Source of the DNA: Symsagittifera roscoffensis
Lineage: Eukaryota > Xenacoelomorpha > Acoela > Convolutidae
Assembly (NCBI RefSeq): GCF_963678635.1
Contig: NC_087065.1
Coordinates: 63,890,973 to 63,954,972 of the forward strand
DNA length: 64,000 nucleotides
Reading direction: 5' to 3'
Shown: one piece after another, positions 38,901 through 46,776 of the stretch
Layout: each line of letters begins with the position of its first letter
How positions within the stretch are numbered: the first letter of the stretch is position 1
Translations under genes and position numbers: made by a program
Notes under the pieces: generated by a model
Database searches by the model: none
Seen by the model: only the letters and a program-made list of their open reading frames with translations
What the model was told of the DNA's origin: nothing

Positions 38901-40715
38901 TGAGATATGACGTGTTTTATGATTTCTTTTTAATTTTTCAGAAAACTTGGATTTTAAAAAATTCAAACTATTTTGAAATTCTCAAACTTGTAGTTGGGTA
39001 CTGTAAGGGTACTCTCAAGGTTTCATGTTACAAGTTTTGCGTTCCAATGCAACTGCTCTAATGCTTTCAATTTCTGAGATGTGACGTTCGTAGTTTTTAT
39101 TAATTGTTCAAAGAATTTAGATTTAAAAATTTTCTTATGTTCCCATCTCTTTTTAGTGAGGCTTTATCAGGGCACTCCTAGGGGTTGCGAGTTTTTACTT
39201 CAAATTTGACTGCCTAAATTGTCGTAGTTTTCGAGATATGTCGTTTTAATGATTTTTTCAAAAAAATTCAGAAAACCTAAATTTAATTTTTCAAAGTTTG
39301 TGGAATTCCTAACCCTGAAGTTGGGGGCTGCCAGAGTATTCTCAGGGGTTGCGAATCTTGCCTCCAAAATGAGTGCTCAATTTTTTGTAGTTTTAGAGAT
39401 ATGGCACTTTTGGTTTTTTCAAAAACATAATCAGAAAACTTCAATTTGAGTTTTCTCAAAATTCGAAGTTTCCGACCCTGTAGTTGACTACTGTCAGTAC
39501 CCTCAGAAGTTACAAATCTTGCGTCAAAATTCAAATGCTCAATTGCTTTTAATTTCCGAGATGAGAGGTTTGACTGTCATTTTAAAATTTTTCAACAAAC
39601 TTCGATTAGAAAAGAATCACAAAATTGTATGTTTTTTCAAAATTTGAATTAAAAAAAAACTTGACTAACTTTGCAAAATTTGAAATTGCCAGCCCTGTAA
39701 TTGGGTGCTGTCAGAGTACACTCAAAGGATGCAAATATTATTTCCAATATATACCGTTTTTTTATGACTGTCATAAATTCGAAGCACCGGAGGTGCGTTA
39801 CACGCTTGTTAATTTTATTAACTCCATTCACGACTCAAATTGCAACACTTGATTTTTGATTTTATCAGCCTAAAAATTATAGTTTTGCCTATTTTTTGAA
39901 CCAAAAATTATCCGAGGCCAATTAAGAGCAGTCAGAACATTCAGGGCTTATGTCTTGTTACGAGCAGAAAATGAAAGTCTTATAACGTTATGGACGCAGC
40001 TTTTTAACTTTGCTTTCGAGTACAACCTTTAACAAGGCTTACATCCGAACGCTTAAGAATCATTCAGTGCAACCATCAGGCTCAATTGTTGAAAGGCGTT
40101 TAGGCAAGAATTGTCAATCAGTCTGGAATATTCAGAATGTTTTTGAAAAAGTCCGAAACTCTTTAAACAGCATGAACTCGATTCAACTTCAAGGCTAGAC
40201 AGCCTCTGCCCAATTTTTGTCCAAAATTTTGCGTTTTTAGATTCATTTCATTGTGAAACGAATCAACCAAAAACAGTAACCTCCATGCGCAAAAAAAATT
40301 AACTTTAAGCAAACTGACTCGCGCTATAAAAAAAATAGGAAATATTTCAAACATTCATTGCTTGAGAATGGCGTCAATAGAAAAAGTTACATTTTTCAAA
40401 TTACTTCATCGCAATTTTCTTTAAAGCTATTCAAAAATTTTCTAAATTTTTTTTTGCATTTTGGAATGATATTATAGCTCTCAAAAAAATGTGGGAGCGC
40501 ATTTTTGCCTGCGAGTTATGGCTTCAAACTAAGAGTTATATGCGATAAAGATTATCCTTCGATATACTAAAACTCATTTTTTGTTCTAGGCGGAGAAGAA
40601 CAGTCAACTGAGCTGGAAGTTGTTGTTCGATGTGGCAGTGACTCTGTTGGCTTTTGTCGGTCTGGGCGAGTGGTCTGCTTCTCTACTCTCCATCATGGCA
40701 TCCTACTTCTACGAG
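23975..40715 (+). CDS. OMA1 mitochondrial metalloendopeptidase, first five coding exons (3' part not seen)
   Basis: OMA1 is a stress-activated inner-membrane zinc protease that cleaves OPA1 and other partners. Coding exons are 23975-24367, 26375-26428, 36685-36804, 37153-37263 and 40590-40715, all joined in phase 0, giving 268 residues so far. There is a basic N-terminus compatible with mitochondrial import, a membrane helix at about 79-98, and then FTGRKRS (family TGR block). Later come WKLTVVHSPTKNAFVLP, NGHIFVFTGF and the zinc motif HEIAH (H216, E217, H220). A hydrophobic segment follows in exon 5. The conserved EADxxG zinc-ligand region and the rest of the C-terminus were not found before 64000, so the gene either continues past the window or is broken by the Polinton insertion. 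Exon 4 has a tandem CAGTAG acceptor; only the TAG avoids a stop. Confidence 0.88.
25713..25775 (+). repeat. Degenerate tRNA-derived SINE head
   Basis: Box B-like GGGTTCAAATCC is followed by GGCCAGGACCTG and a T-run, matching the layout of the units at 10256, 20440 and 28310. Box A is degraded. Confidence 0.45.
26246..26307. repeat. Perfect 62-bp hairpin (29-bp arms, 4-base loop)
   Basis: The arm from ACGGTCGTGTCAATCAGC to CACACAAAT is followed by the loop GTGT and its exact reverse complement, without a mismatch. It directly abuts a truncated SINE tail (TATCGTAAGTGGTGCGAAGCAGCCTC). Part of the arm therefore looks like a copied and inverted piece of local sequence. Confidence 0.95.
26454..26736. 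mobile_element. MITE copy 2 (inverted relative to 15715-15996)
   Basis: The left end GGTGCTATAAAACAATAGGT reads like the right end of copy 1, and the right end ACCTATTGTAACATATCACC reads like its left end reversed. Interior blocks such as GCTTTTTGTTATACTTCGCA also match in reverse. It lies 25 bp after the OMA1 exon 2 donor. Confidence 0.8.
27690..28110 (+). repeat. Dispersed ~400-bp repeat, copy 5
   Basis: The ordered landmarks GGCTCAAATTTACTTT, TTTGACTTTTGATTTC, AAAGGAAAGCAAGCTC and TTTTCTCAAATTGATC are present, with a short internal repetition of GATTTCTTTTTAAGTTCA. Confidence 0.6.
28308..28388 (+). repeat. tRNA-derived SINE head
   Basis: Box A-like TTAGCCTGGAGGTAACG and box B-like TTGGTTTCTAATCTG precede ACTAGGACCTG and a T-run. 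The downstream sequence at about 28640-28675 (CGGCTTAACTTATATCGAC) and the tail near 28968-29005 (GCGAAGCTCAGCTTCGCC-like) follow the order of the unit at 10256. Confidence 0.5.
29100..29560 (+). repeat. Dispersed ~400-bp repeat, copy 6
   Basis: The 3' half is clear: CGATTTCTAGTTTCGAAAGT, GCAGTGGAATAAA, TTTACCTATTGATCA and TTCAAAGAGCTGAAAGGC. The 5' half is replaced by other sequence. Confidence 0.55.
30749..31989 (+). repeat. Tandem array, ~254-bp unit, nearly five copies
   Basis: Units start at 30749, 31003, 31257, 31510 and 31751 with GATGGCGACAAAATCAAC. Spacings are 254, 254, 253 and 241 bp. The units are almost identical. Variation is limited to homopolymer length (A-run after CACCAAG, T-run after TTAGCTC), one C/T change, and loss of a 12-bp CTCAACTCTTTT at the end of unit 4. 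There is no open frame across units. Confidence 0.95.
32326..32579 (+). mobile_element. hAT-like MITE, left-truncated copy
   Basis: Matches the 19910-20310 element from the AGGTCGACCAAATTGATTTT block to the terminal AAATCCGCCCCTG, including AATAGTACAAAGGGG. The left inverted repeat is missing. Confidence 0.75.
33700..35225 (+). pseudogene. Tc1/mariner-type transposase relic
   Basis: Pieces of a Tc1/mariner transposase occur in order but in different frames. A helix-turn-helix-like N-terminus lies at about 34020-34180. VFHQENASNHTAR (family form QxDNAxxHxAR) is encoded at about 34929-34970, ending at a stop. WPAHSLDLNHIEY (family WPxxSPDLNPIE) is at 35011-35049. The catalytic Asp of the second block is replaced by Glu. 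Many stops and shifts show that it is dead. Terminal repeats were not resolved. Confidence 0.65.
35618..35668 (-). repeat. Fragment of the composite-repeat right end, inverted
   Basis: GCTCGTATCAGGGCGAAGCCCTGAATGTTCCGACTG reads, on the minus strand, like the ends of the composite elements near 9850-9885 and 39930-39965. The AGGGC/GCCCT hairpin is intact. Confidence 0.5.
36451..36659 (-). mobile_element. hAT-like MITE, shortened inverted copy
   Basis: Ends CACCAGCGGAT and ATCCGCCCGTG pair at 9 of 11 positions. Flanks TGTTTAGA and TATTTAGA match 7/8 as an 8-bp target duplication. The interior matches 19910-20310 in reverse (AAAGGGTCCCCCCTTTGTA). It lies 25 bp before OMA1 exon 3. Confidence 0.75.
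37264..40589. other. OMA1 intron 4
   Basis: Starts GTGAGT and ends TTCTAG. Most of it is the second ~165-bp core array listed next. No other gene is seen. Confidence 0.75.
37620..39970 (+). repeat. Composite repeat with ~165-bp core array (copy 2, about 12 units)
   Basis: Degenerate units recur about every 140-175 bp, recognisable by GAGATATGACGTTTTTTATG, TTGCGAATCTTGCCTCCAA and CTGTCAGGGTACTCTCAGG. Phase marks fall near 37757, 37926, 38096, 38265, 38440, 38578, 38900, 39078, 39232, 39397 and 39558. The right end (TTTCCAATATATACCG..., then AGTCAGAACATTCAGGGC) matches the right end of the 7985-9900 element. The array therefore varies in unit number between copies. Confidence 0.8.
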
Positions 40716-42070
40716 GTATGACTCAACTGGTGATTCCTAGGAGAATAAATTTTCAAGCTCATATTAATTTTACCCAATACTTGTTCCGACTGTGTCAAAG
40801 AAAGTGGCCGGCAGGAACTTTTGATTAGCTTTTGTTTTAAAACCTTCCAAAAAAACTGAAAAATCACCTTTTGGTGAGTGTCAAATTTGGTTTGATAATA
40901 CTGACGAGCGAATTTCTCGACCGTTTTACAATTTTGATGTTTTCAATTGAGAAAGTTTTTTATACATCGTTCATAACGTATGCATTCCTGGCTTGCCGTA
41001 GTATGTTACCGAATATGACAAGTAGTACGAAACTATGCTTAGCTTCTGTGATAATACCATTGGTGAATTTTTTTATAGACAAAGTGTTTTGTGGTTAGAA
41101 AATTTCCAAAACTACAAAACTTCTTAGATATTTAACAAAATGAGAAAGATTTTTGACACTGGCAAGCGTAGTGTAATAGTACGGCTATTCTTTTTTCCAA
41201 CTGAAGTTGCAATTATTGATGCCAATGTTGCTGCACCTTTGCAGGATTTGATAGCATGTGCTTTGACGTTCGATAAGCAATAAGTTAACACAGATTCATC
41301 AAATGAACCGAAAACATTTTTGATTCATCAAATGAACCGAAAAAAGCAATGTGTTTTGAACAAAATTGCAATGATAGAAATTACTTTTCAGAAATTTTCC
41401 TTCCCAGTATATCTGCCATTTGTTTTGAAATGCATAATTTTTTCATAATTTGGCTTCATGCTTTCCGATTGATTACATCAAAGTTAGTGTTGACGCCTTA
41501 AGTTAGTTTATTCCAAGTTATTACGTGAAAAATATGCGTCTTTTTATATCTGGTGCCAATTTTGCTGCATATCCTTGGCAATTTCGTAGCATTTGTAGCT
41601 GCTTTGTTTCTGGTTTGTGTTAGTAAATTGTCTAGGCTCTAGGCGCAGATTCGAGGACAAGGGACTCGAAATCGATTAGTCGTAGGTTCGAGTTTTTTTA
41701 TTGTCAAAGCTTATTTTACTTTTTTTTTTTCATTTTATAGAGCTGCTTTCTTGTCACTTTCTCGCTTGTTTTTGCGAAGCTCAGCTTTACTTTTGCGAAA
41801 AGTAAAGCGCTTCATATCATACGGTCAAAATTGGTAAATTGAAAAGGGACAAAAGCGAAAAAAAAATCGGTAACAGTTTTTGTGGCTCTATTAATGTTTG
41901 AACAATCTGATAAAGAAATCCTCTCGCTTTTTTGCGTAAATATCGTAATCATGATCATTTCCGCATTTCAAAGTAACTATTTCGAAATCAAAGAATTAGC
42001 AAGAGTGTGAAAGTAAAATAGTTGAAAAGAAGATTGCAACAATATCCAAACAAAGGCTTTTGATTCAAGG
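40716..42070. other. OMA1 intron 5, left of the Polinton
   Basis: Starts with donor GTATGA. No exon or gene is recognised. The left part of a composite repeat lies at about 41205-41830, including a tRNA-like remnant near 41640-41700 and the TTGCGAAGCTCAGC tail near 41770. The core array is absent from this copy. Confidence 0.65.
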
Positions 42071-42175
42071 TAGCCGCTCACCCCCAGTAGAAACAGTTAT
42101 TGGATAAGTGAGGTTCGGAGATATAAACCGCTTCCCAGAAGGAGGTACAGACTTACACTCACCCCAGAGTGAGGT
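42071..42175 (+). repeat. 105-bp direct repeat flanking the Polinton, left copy
   Basis: It is identical to 60445-60549, from TAGCCGCTCACCCCC to CCAGAGTGAGGT, in the same orientation. It sits directly against the left terminal repeat (CCCGGATCC). Upstream sequence (TTCAAGG) differs from the bases before the right copy (ACTAC). Confidence 0.97.
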
Positions 42176-42355
42176 CCCGGATCCTAAGGGGGGGGTCCTC
42201 ACGTAAAGCAAAATCCTAGGAAAGGGGTCCTTAATTTTTTGGAGGACCCTCATCCTAGGATTTTGTAAACGAAAGAGATTTTCCACCCAAAAAGCAGAAG
42301 ACCCCCTACTTAGGATCTTGCTAAGTTTAGCTTAACAACAAGGGACACGATACAA
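42176..42355. repeat. Polinton terminal inverted repeat, left (outer end missing)
   Basis: Matches the right terminal block in reverse complement, from CCCGGATCCTAAGG through TCCTCACGTAAAGC and CTTAACAAC to GGGACACGATACAA. The block is itself a quasi-palindrome: AAAATCCTAGGAAAGGGGTC pairs with GACCCTCATCCTAGGATTTT in the middle, and GGATCCTAAGG pairs with CTTAGGATC further out. Compared with the right end it lacks the outermost AGTATTGTATCGTGT and one extra GGGGGGTCCTTCCTAAGG unit. Confidence 0.9.
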
Positions 42356-42500
42356 AAATCTTTCTAATTCCAAATTTTGGGGTCCCAATTATTGGTCCTG
42401 ATTAATTATATGAATCATATTAATTGTTATGCTTGTTTAGGGTAAATGAACTTTCGACCTAGTTGAAATTTGTTAGTGAACGGGGAATTGACTTTTATGG

Positions 42501-42510
42501 TATATAATAA
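42501..42510 (+). promoter_or_regulatory. TATA-like element upstream of the leftward-most Polinton genes
   Basis: TATATAATAA lies about 150 bp before the first ATG of the plus-strand gene row (42657). A role as a core promoter is inferred from position and sequence only. Confidence 0.4.
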
Positions 42511-42656
42511 AAATTCGCCGGCCATTTTGGCAGCGTAGCTTAACTGTTGGCAGCAGTAAACTAATTCCTTAACTTGACCTAAATTTTATGGTGAAAAGGC
42601 AGTAAATTGAAATTACTCTCAAAAGGCGGCGGCCGTTTCTGGGCAAAATATACCAA

Positions 42657-43226
42657 ATGATAAAATTGTCAAATTTTGAAATAAGAAAAATGAAATTAGA
42701 GGGAACTTGGTGTACTGAAGATATTGATAATGAACATTTACAATTAAGAGTGTTTTCAACCGCAGAAAAAAACTCATTTTTCAAATTATGTAATGAACGC
42801 TACGTCGTCTTCCTCGAAAGGGCAAAGGAAATTTCAAAGAAAGAATACGAGTTGATTTTCAAAGAACAATTTTATTTGAGTGAGCTTCAACAAATCTCTT
42901 GGTGCATTTCTACAAAACAAAAGTATGGCACTGTGAGCGATTTGAATATTGCTGATTATGAAAACGTTTTCGACTATTCGTTTGACTTTAACTCATTATG
43001 GGTTGATAAAGACTTGGAGAGAAAAATCCGTCTATGTTTCAACAAGCTATCAAAATACAAAAAACTTCCGGTGGTTTATTTAATTATTTACCACCGTTAT
43101 CTTAATGAGTCTAAATGGTATTTGCAAGGTCACTTTTATTTCCACTGGCTTGAAATTCAGCAGGTTGGAGAGGTGTTGGAAAAAATAAATAATGAAATTG
43201 CAAAAAAGCAGAGTAACTCCTATTGA
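42657..43226 (+). CDS. Polinton protein of unknown function (189 aa)
   Basis: I do not recognise this protein. It is rich in aromatic and charged residues (LEGTWCTEDIDNEHLQLRVF near the start, and YLIIYHRYLNESKWYLQGHF near the end) and has no membrane segment. A second ATG at 42690 (MKLEGTW) could be the true start. It is the first gene after the left terminal repeat and overlaps the next gene by 35 bp, as in a compact viral gene row. A frame of this length without stops in AT-rich DNA, plus the overlap pattern, supports it as real. Confidence 0.75.
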   Translation: MIKLSNFEIRKMKLEGTWCTEDIDNEHLQLRVFSTAEKNSFFKLCNERYVVFLERAKEISKKEYELIFKEQFYLSELQQISWCISTKQKYGTVSDLNIADYENVFDYSFDFNSLWVDKDLERKIRLCFNKLSKYKKLPVVYLIIYHRYLNESKWYLQGHFYFHWLEIQQVGEVLEKINNEIAKKQSNSY

Positions 43227-43626
43227 TTTGAAAATAATTCACGAAATTTATACGTCTTTGAAACAAACTTATCCTGATAATTCTAACCGACGCAACTATT
43301 TTCTAGCTGCATGTTCTCTGTTTTTTGTTAGTTCTGATAACCTTAACTACGACATTTTAATTAAGTTGAGACCTTATGGTGGCTTGATTGGTATTGATAA
43401 CTCTTCCTTGGACAAATATTTGAAAAATTCCAAAATTTTACGATTGCACGCTATTTTGCACGATGCGGCCGGATTTATACACGAATTTTATCAACAGGGT
43501 CCCACGTACTGTTACATGTTGCCCTGGAACTGTAACAACAGCTTATTGGGACATTTGAGTGGAATAGCGTTCTGCCTTTTCATTAAGTTGAAAAAACCAG
43601 AAGTTTATCATTTACTAGAATGCTAG
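43192..43626 (+). CDS. Polinton protein of unknown function (144 aa)
   Basis: Not recognised. The C-terminal half has a conserved-looking block with LHAILHDAAGFIHEFYQQGP followed by GHLSGIAFCLFIKLKKPE. This contains several His, Asp and Gly residues and one moderately hydrophobic helix. It overlaps the preceding gene by 35 bp and the next by 7 bp (ATG within GAATGCTAG), which points to one tightly packed transcription unit. No function is assigned. Confidence 0.75.
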   Translation: MKLQKSRVTPIDLKIIHEIYTSLKQTYPDNSNRRNYFLAACSLFFVSSDNLNYDILIKLRPYGGLIGIDNSSLDKYLKNSKILRLHAILHDAAGFIHEFYQQGPTYCYMLPWNCNNSLLGHLSGIAFCLFIKLKKPEVYHLLEC

Positions 43627-44189
43627 GCGAGAGATCAGTTGTGCTTGACGTGGAAGGCTTTCGTTACAAGAAAAACGCCTTTGTGGTTAAAGAATTAGCA
43701 ATAACAACTTCAGACTACAGCGATCGACTCATTTTCCTACCTCCAGTGAATTTCAATATACTACCAAAGCTTGAACAAAAAGCTTACAACTGGTTAACTA
43801 ATTATTTACACGGTCTCCATTGGGAAAACGGTGATTATCTTTATATAAACTTGAATCAAATACTTCAGAGTTTTGTGCTGAGAAATCCTGGTGCCGTTTT
43901 TTACGCTAAAGGAAAAGAAAAGACAGAATTTTTGGCCAAGTACTTGGACCGAAAGATTGAAAACCTAGATGATTTGGGCTGTCCTCGGGTTGAAAACTTA
44001 TATTTTAAAAATTATCCAAGTTGCAATAAACATATTCCACATTACAACTCCAGGAATCATTGTGCCTTGAAGAAAACCAAGGTTTTTTATGATTGGTTGA
44101 AAAATGAACAACAGCGAGAGATCAGCGAAAGTGGAGACATACCTATCACAAAATTCAATGCTTTGTGCGTGGATGACTCCAGAGGGTGA
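43620..44189 (+). CDS. Possible RNase H-fold protein of the Polinton (189 aa)
   Basis: The start VVLDVEGFRY...FVVKELAI places Asp10 and Glu12 in a D-x-E motif on a predicted strand, as in DEDD-type exonucleases. Later blocks are AVFYAKGKEKTEFLAKYL, NLDDLGCPRVENL, and a His/Cys-rich end (CNKHIPHYNSRNHCALKKT). From memory this layout (DxEGF, KELA, KGxEK, GCP, CAL) recurs in proteins of invertebrate Mavericks, but I cannot verify it here. The exonuclease idea is inference; the usual second Asp of DEDD enzymes is not obvious. It overlaps both neighbours. Confidence 0.7.
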   Translation: MLGERSVVLDVEGFRYKKNAFVVKELAITTSDYSDRLIFLPPVNFNILPKLEQKAYNWLTNYLHGLHWENGDYLYINLNQILQSFVLRNPGAVFYAKGKEKTEFLAKYLDRKIENLDDLGCPRVENLYFKNYPSCNKHIPHYNSRNHCALKKTKVFYDWLKNEQQREISESGDIPITKFNALCVDDSRG

Positions 44190-44445
44190 TATTAAAATTT
44201 CATTAACGAGAATAGAGCGTATTGATTGCAGTGGCCAAATTGTTCAGAGGAAGGAGCAAATAATAATTTCCGAAGAAGAGTTGTCTACGTTGAAGAGGTT
44301 TTTTCCAGTTATTGATCAATTTGTATACTTCCAGAGATTCAAGTTTATCAGAAATGTTAGCCAGCAAGCGAGGAGTATGTCTTCCCGAACTAGTCTTAGT
44401 ACCCAAACGTCAGCCAGGAGTTCAGATGGATCTAAACAGCAGTGA
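44104..44445 (+). CDS. PC4-like single-stranded DNA-binding protein candidate A (113 aa)
   Basis: Residues about 28-75 follow the pattern of the transcription coactivator PC4 fold. A strand (GDIKISLTRIERIDCSG) leads to QRKEQIIISEEELSTLKRFF and IDQFV, compare the family's KxGISLxxEQWxxLK...I. A Ser/Thr-rich tail follows. It overlaps the preceding gene by 86 bp in another frame. A second PC4-like protein is encoded on the minus strand at 51694-52053. A role in binding single-stranded DNA during replication or transcription is an inference from the fold pattern. Confidence 0.6.
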   Translation: MNNSERSAKVETYLSQNSMLCAWMTPEGDIKISLTRIERIDCSGQIVQRKEQIIISEEELSTLKRFFPVIDQFVYFQRFKFIRNVSQQARSMSSRTSLSTQTSARSSDGSKQQ

Positions 44446-44608
44446 ATTGCCAGATGAGATTAAGACGATTGTGAAAGAGGATACTGTGAAGAAAATAATG
44501 TACTACAAAAAAACCGCAAATATCCCAGCAAACTTTGTTTTAGAAATGCATGACATAAATGATAGAGATTTCACACGTTATGAAATTTTTTACTGTTCTC
44601 AAAAGTAA
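44354..44608 (+). CDS. Small Polinton protein of unknown function (84 aa)
   Basis: Read from the ATG at 44354 (MLASKRGVCLPELVLVPKRQ); an upstream TTG is not used. It overlaps the PC4-like gene by 92 bp in a different frame. The C-terminal half (DEIKTIVKEDTVKKIMYYKK) looks helical and charged. No family is recognised. It fills the space between the PC4-like gene and the membrane-protein gene, which supports it modestly. Confidence 0.5.
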   Translation: MLASKRGVCLPELVLVPKRQPGVQMDLNSSELPDEIKTIVKEDTVKKIMYYKKTANIPANFVLEMHDINDRDFTRYEIFYCSQK

Positions 44609-44680
44609 TTTAATTTTTTACAAGCTTCATTCGCAGAGAGAAAAAGTCTAACGCAGTCTGTAGAATAAATAGTTTCTCAA

Positions 44681-44965
44681 ATGTCAGAAGCAACAACAGC
44701 AGTAGATGAACCTGACGCAACATTAGTAACAGAGTTTGTTTATAACGAGACAAACAGTGAAAAAAAATCATGGAAGTTTTGTAACAATGTAACTTTGCCA
44801 AGGTCTGAAGTAGTTTTTGTTGCGCAAATGGTAGTAATTCTAATTTTACTAACTTTCTGCATTCTCAAACTTTCTTTCACTAAATTAAGTTGCGAAGAAA
44901 CGTCAGTTTGGTTCTCGATTTTATCAGGCTTGGTTGGTTACGTACTACCAAACCCAAGAATATGA
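44681..44965 (+). CDS. Small Polinton membrane protein (94 aa)
   Basis: There is an acidic N-terminus, then RSEVVFVAQMVVILILLTF as a clear membrane helix, a short linker with one Cys, and a second hydrophobic stretch SVWFSILSGLVGYVLPNP ending the protein. Small two-helix proteins ending in LPNP-type motifs occur next to the ATPase gene in related elements, to my recollection. The stop overlaps the ATPase start as ATGA, indicating coupled expression. A virion-membrane or entry role would be speculation. Confidence 0.75.
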   Translation: MSEATTAVDEPDATLVTEFVYNETNSEKKSWKFCNNVTLPRSEVVFVAQMVVILILLTFCILKLSFTKLSCEETSVWFSILSGLVGYVLPNPRI

Positions 44966-45663
44966 ATAAAGTGATTGATACTTCGACAAGAATTTTTATG
45001 GCGATAGTGGGACCTTCAGGATCCGGGAAAACTGAGTTAATTTTGAAACTTCTGATGGGAAATACTTTTTACCCTAAATTTGGAACCGTTCTATATCTTT
45101 ACAAAGAGATGCAACCTGCATTCTCAGAAAAAGTGTCTTCTCGCGAAGTGAATATGGAGTTCATGAAATTCGACGGATTCGAATCTGTGAGAAAATTAGA
45201 AAATGTTCTTCTAGTTTTCGATGATTCATGTGAAGACATCTATATTGACAAGGAATTTGTTAGGTTAGCGACAGCGGGTAGACATAGAGGGATAGATGTA
45301 ATATATGTTAAGCATAACTTGTTTCAACAAAGTCGATGGTCGCGTACGATTGATTTGAACACTTCACACATCATTCTGTTCAAATCGCCTCGCGACGTTC
45401 AGCAACTAGATCTATTAGGAAGACAATTGAATGTATCAAAATTTTTGAGAAACTGTTACGAATTAGCTACCAGAGACTCTTTTGGACATCTTCTAATCGA
45501 CTTGGACCCCCGTACATCAGATTGTTTGAGATATTGTTCAAATATCACACCACCTGGGCCAACAGTTTTTTATTTACCCTTATCTGAAGCAGAAACTACT
45601 CCAATCACAAATGAAAAAGAAAAACTTATCTATTCTGCGGCATATGGTACAACTGAAACCTGA
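44962..45663 (+). CDS. FtsK/HerA-type genome-packaging ATPase
   Basis: It is expected to pump the element's DNA into preformed capsids using ATP. Walker A GPSGSGKT covers residues 17-24; Walker B VLLVFDD ends in D87-D88. A downstream block runs TAGRHRGIDVIYVKHNLFQQ to LNTSHIILFKSPRDVQQL, the A32-like pattern of Polinton and NCLDV packaging ATPases. Length is 233 residues from the ATG at 44962, chosen because it overlaps the previous stop (ATGA). A longer reading back to 44890 would run through the neighbour's C-terminus. It overlaps the next gene by 53 bp. Confidence 0.92.
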   Translation: MNKVIDTSTRIFMAIVGPSGSGKTELILKLLMGNTFYPKFGTVLYLYKEMQPAFSEKVSSREVNMEFMKFDGFESVRKLENVLLVFDDSCEDIYIDKEFVRLATAGRHRGIDVIYVKHNLFQQSRWSRTIDLNTSHIILFKSPRDVQQLDLLGRQLNVSKFLRNCYELATRDSFGHLLIDLDPRTSDCLRYCSNITPPGPTVFYLPLSEAETTPITNEKEKLIYSAAYGTTET

Positions 45664-45916
45664 CCAGCTAAGAAGATTAATTAGAAAAACTTCAAATCGT
45701 GAGATCATAACACTTGTTTGTGAATGTTTGCTCAATGTAGTCAATGGAAACGTACCCGTTAAAATCGCAAACATCGAACGATTCGAGACAGCATACAAAT
45801 ACTTATTAACTCCAAAAACCAGTGTTGTCAAAAAACGTGCGATTATTTTGAGTAAAGAAGGCTTCCATTTAGTTCGACAAATACTTTATTTTTGTTACAA
45901 GTACCTCACAACTTAA
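45611..45916 (+). CDS. Small basic Polinton protein of unknown function (101 aa)
   Basis: LKPDQLRRLIRKTSNREIIT is followed by LVCECLLNVVNGNVPV and then a basic C-terminal half. This arrangement (arginine-rich helix, CECxLNVxxGNV, basic tail ending in a 'kxGF' segment) is one I associate with small proteins of adintovirus/Maverick elements. The function is unknown to me. It overlaps the ATPase end by 53 bp, and its stop TAA shares a base with the next start (TAATG). Confidence 0.75.
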   Translation: MKKKNLSILRHMVQLKPDQLRRLIRKTSNREIITLVCECLLNVVNGNVPVKIANIERFETAYKYLLTPKTSVVKKRAIILSKEGFHLVRQILYFCYKYLTT

Positions 45917-46776
45917 TGATGACTGCTGAAGAATTCATTCTAATTCCGAAACATTTATATGTTAAAGAGCAGCCACATGCTGCACGTGTTCTTCATGATA
46001 ATAATATTAAACATAAAAATGCTCAACTGTCCTATCTTAACCGGCTTAGACCCCAATTACCTCCACAAACTAGTAAGACTACTGCAACGAAGGAAACATT
46101 TACGGATAATGTTGAGCCCCAACAAGAACAGCTTAAACTGTTAACGGACGATGAAGAAGTACCGGTCGAACGTGTTAAAGACGAAAAACTAGAAGAGAAA
46201 CACAATAGACAGACCGAAAGCATTTTAGGACAGTTACAAGTTTTAGAAGACAAAAAATTTGTTAGAGCAAAAACCGTACTTGAAATTATAGAAAATTCAG
46301 AAAGAGTAACCATAAACCATGACAATGAGGTGATATATGTAGATAAAGTACCAACAGGACTTAAAGCTACAATATTTTTATACGACATACAACAACCAAC
46401 GAAAAAACTACACAATCCGGCGTTCATTAACATTTTAACTGCTCTCAACTTGAATGAAAACCTGGTAATAAATCGAAATGCCAAACACGCGGTTCAGTCA
46501 GCGTCTTTTAACGCTCAAGAGAAACGAGAACCCGGACCCTCAAGAACCCGCTCAACATCGCCCACTTGGCAGGAAAAAAGTAGTGCAAACCTTAAGAGAA
46601 GTAAAAAACACAAACGAAAAAGTCTCAGCGGTAATAGAAAAACCCAAAACCAAAAACGTGAAAAAGAGTCAGAAGAAGGCTCTGACTCATACGGAACGCC
46701 CCATAACGATTCAGATTCTCCAACGTCAGAAAAGACGAAGGCGCAAACAAAACAATGGGAAAATTACCAAGATTGA
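45916..46776 (+). CDS. Polinton protein of unknown function with SR/K-rich tail (286 aa)
   Basis: It starts at the ATG overlapping the previous stop. The N-terminal block EEFILIPKHLYVKEQPHAAR is followed by an acidic low-complexity linker and a folded-looking block (AKTVLEIIENSERVTI ... IYVDKVPTGLKATIFLYDIQ, then NPAFINILTALNLN). These features are of a type I associate with Maverick genomes of invertebrates. The tail (about 205-286) is Ser/Arg/Lys-rich and is translated from DNA that also encodes the integrase N-terminus in another frame (299-bp overlap). The function is unknown; the tail could bind nucleic acid. Confidence 0.75.
   Translation: MMTAEEFILIPKHLYVKEQPHAARVLHDNNIKHKNAQLSYLNRLRPQLPPQTSKTTATKETFTDNVEPQQEQLKLLTDDEEVPVERVKDEKLEEKHNRQTESILGQLQVLEDKKFVRAKTVLEIIENSERVTINHDNEVIYVDKVPTGLKATIFLYDIQQPTKKLHNPAFINILTALNLNENLVINRNAKHAVQSASFNAQEKREPGPSRTRSTSPTWQEKSSANLKRSKKHKRKSLSGNRKTQNQKREKESEEGSDSYGTPHNDSDSPTSEKTKAQTKQWENYQD

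Noticed and set aside
46032-46484. 150-residue minus-strand frame
   Set aside because: Ser/Cys/Val-rich shadow of the acidic-basic plus-strand protein at 45916-46776.
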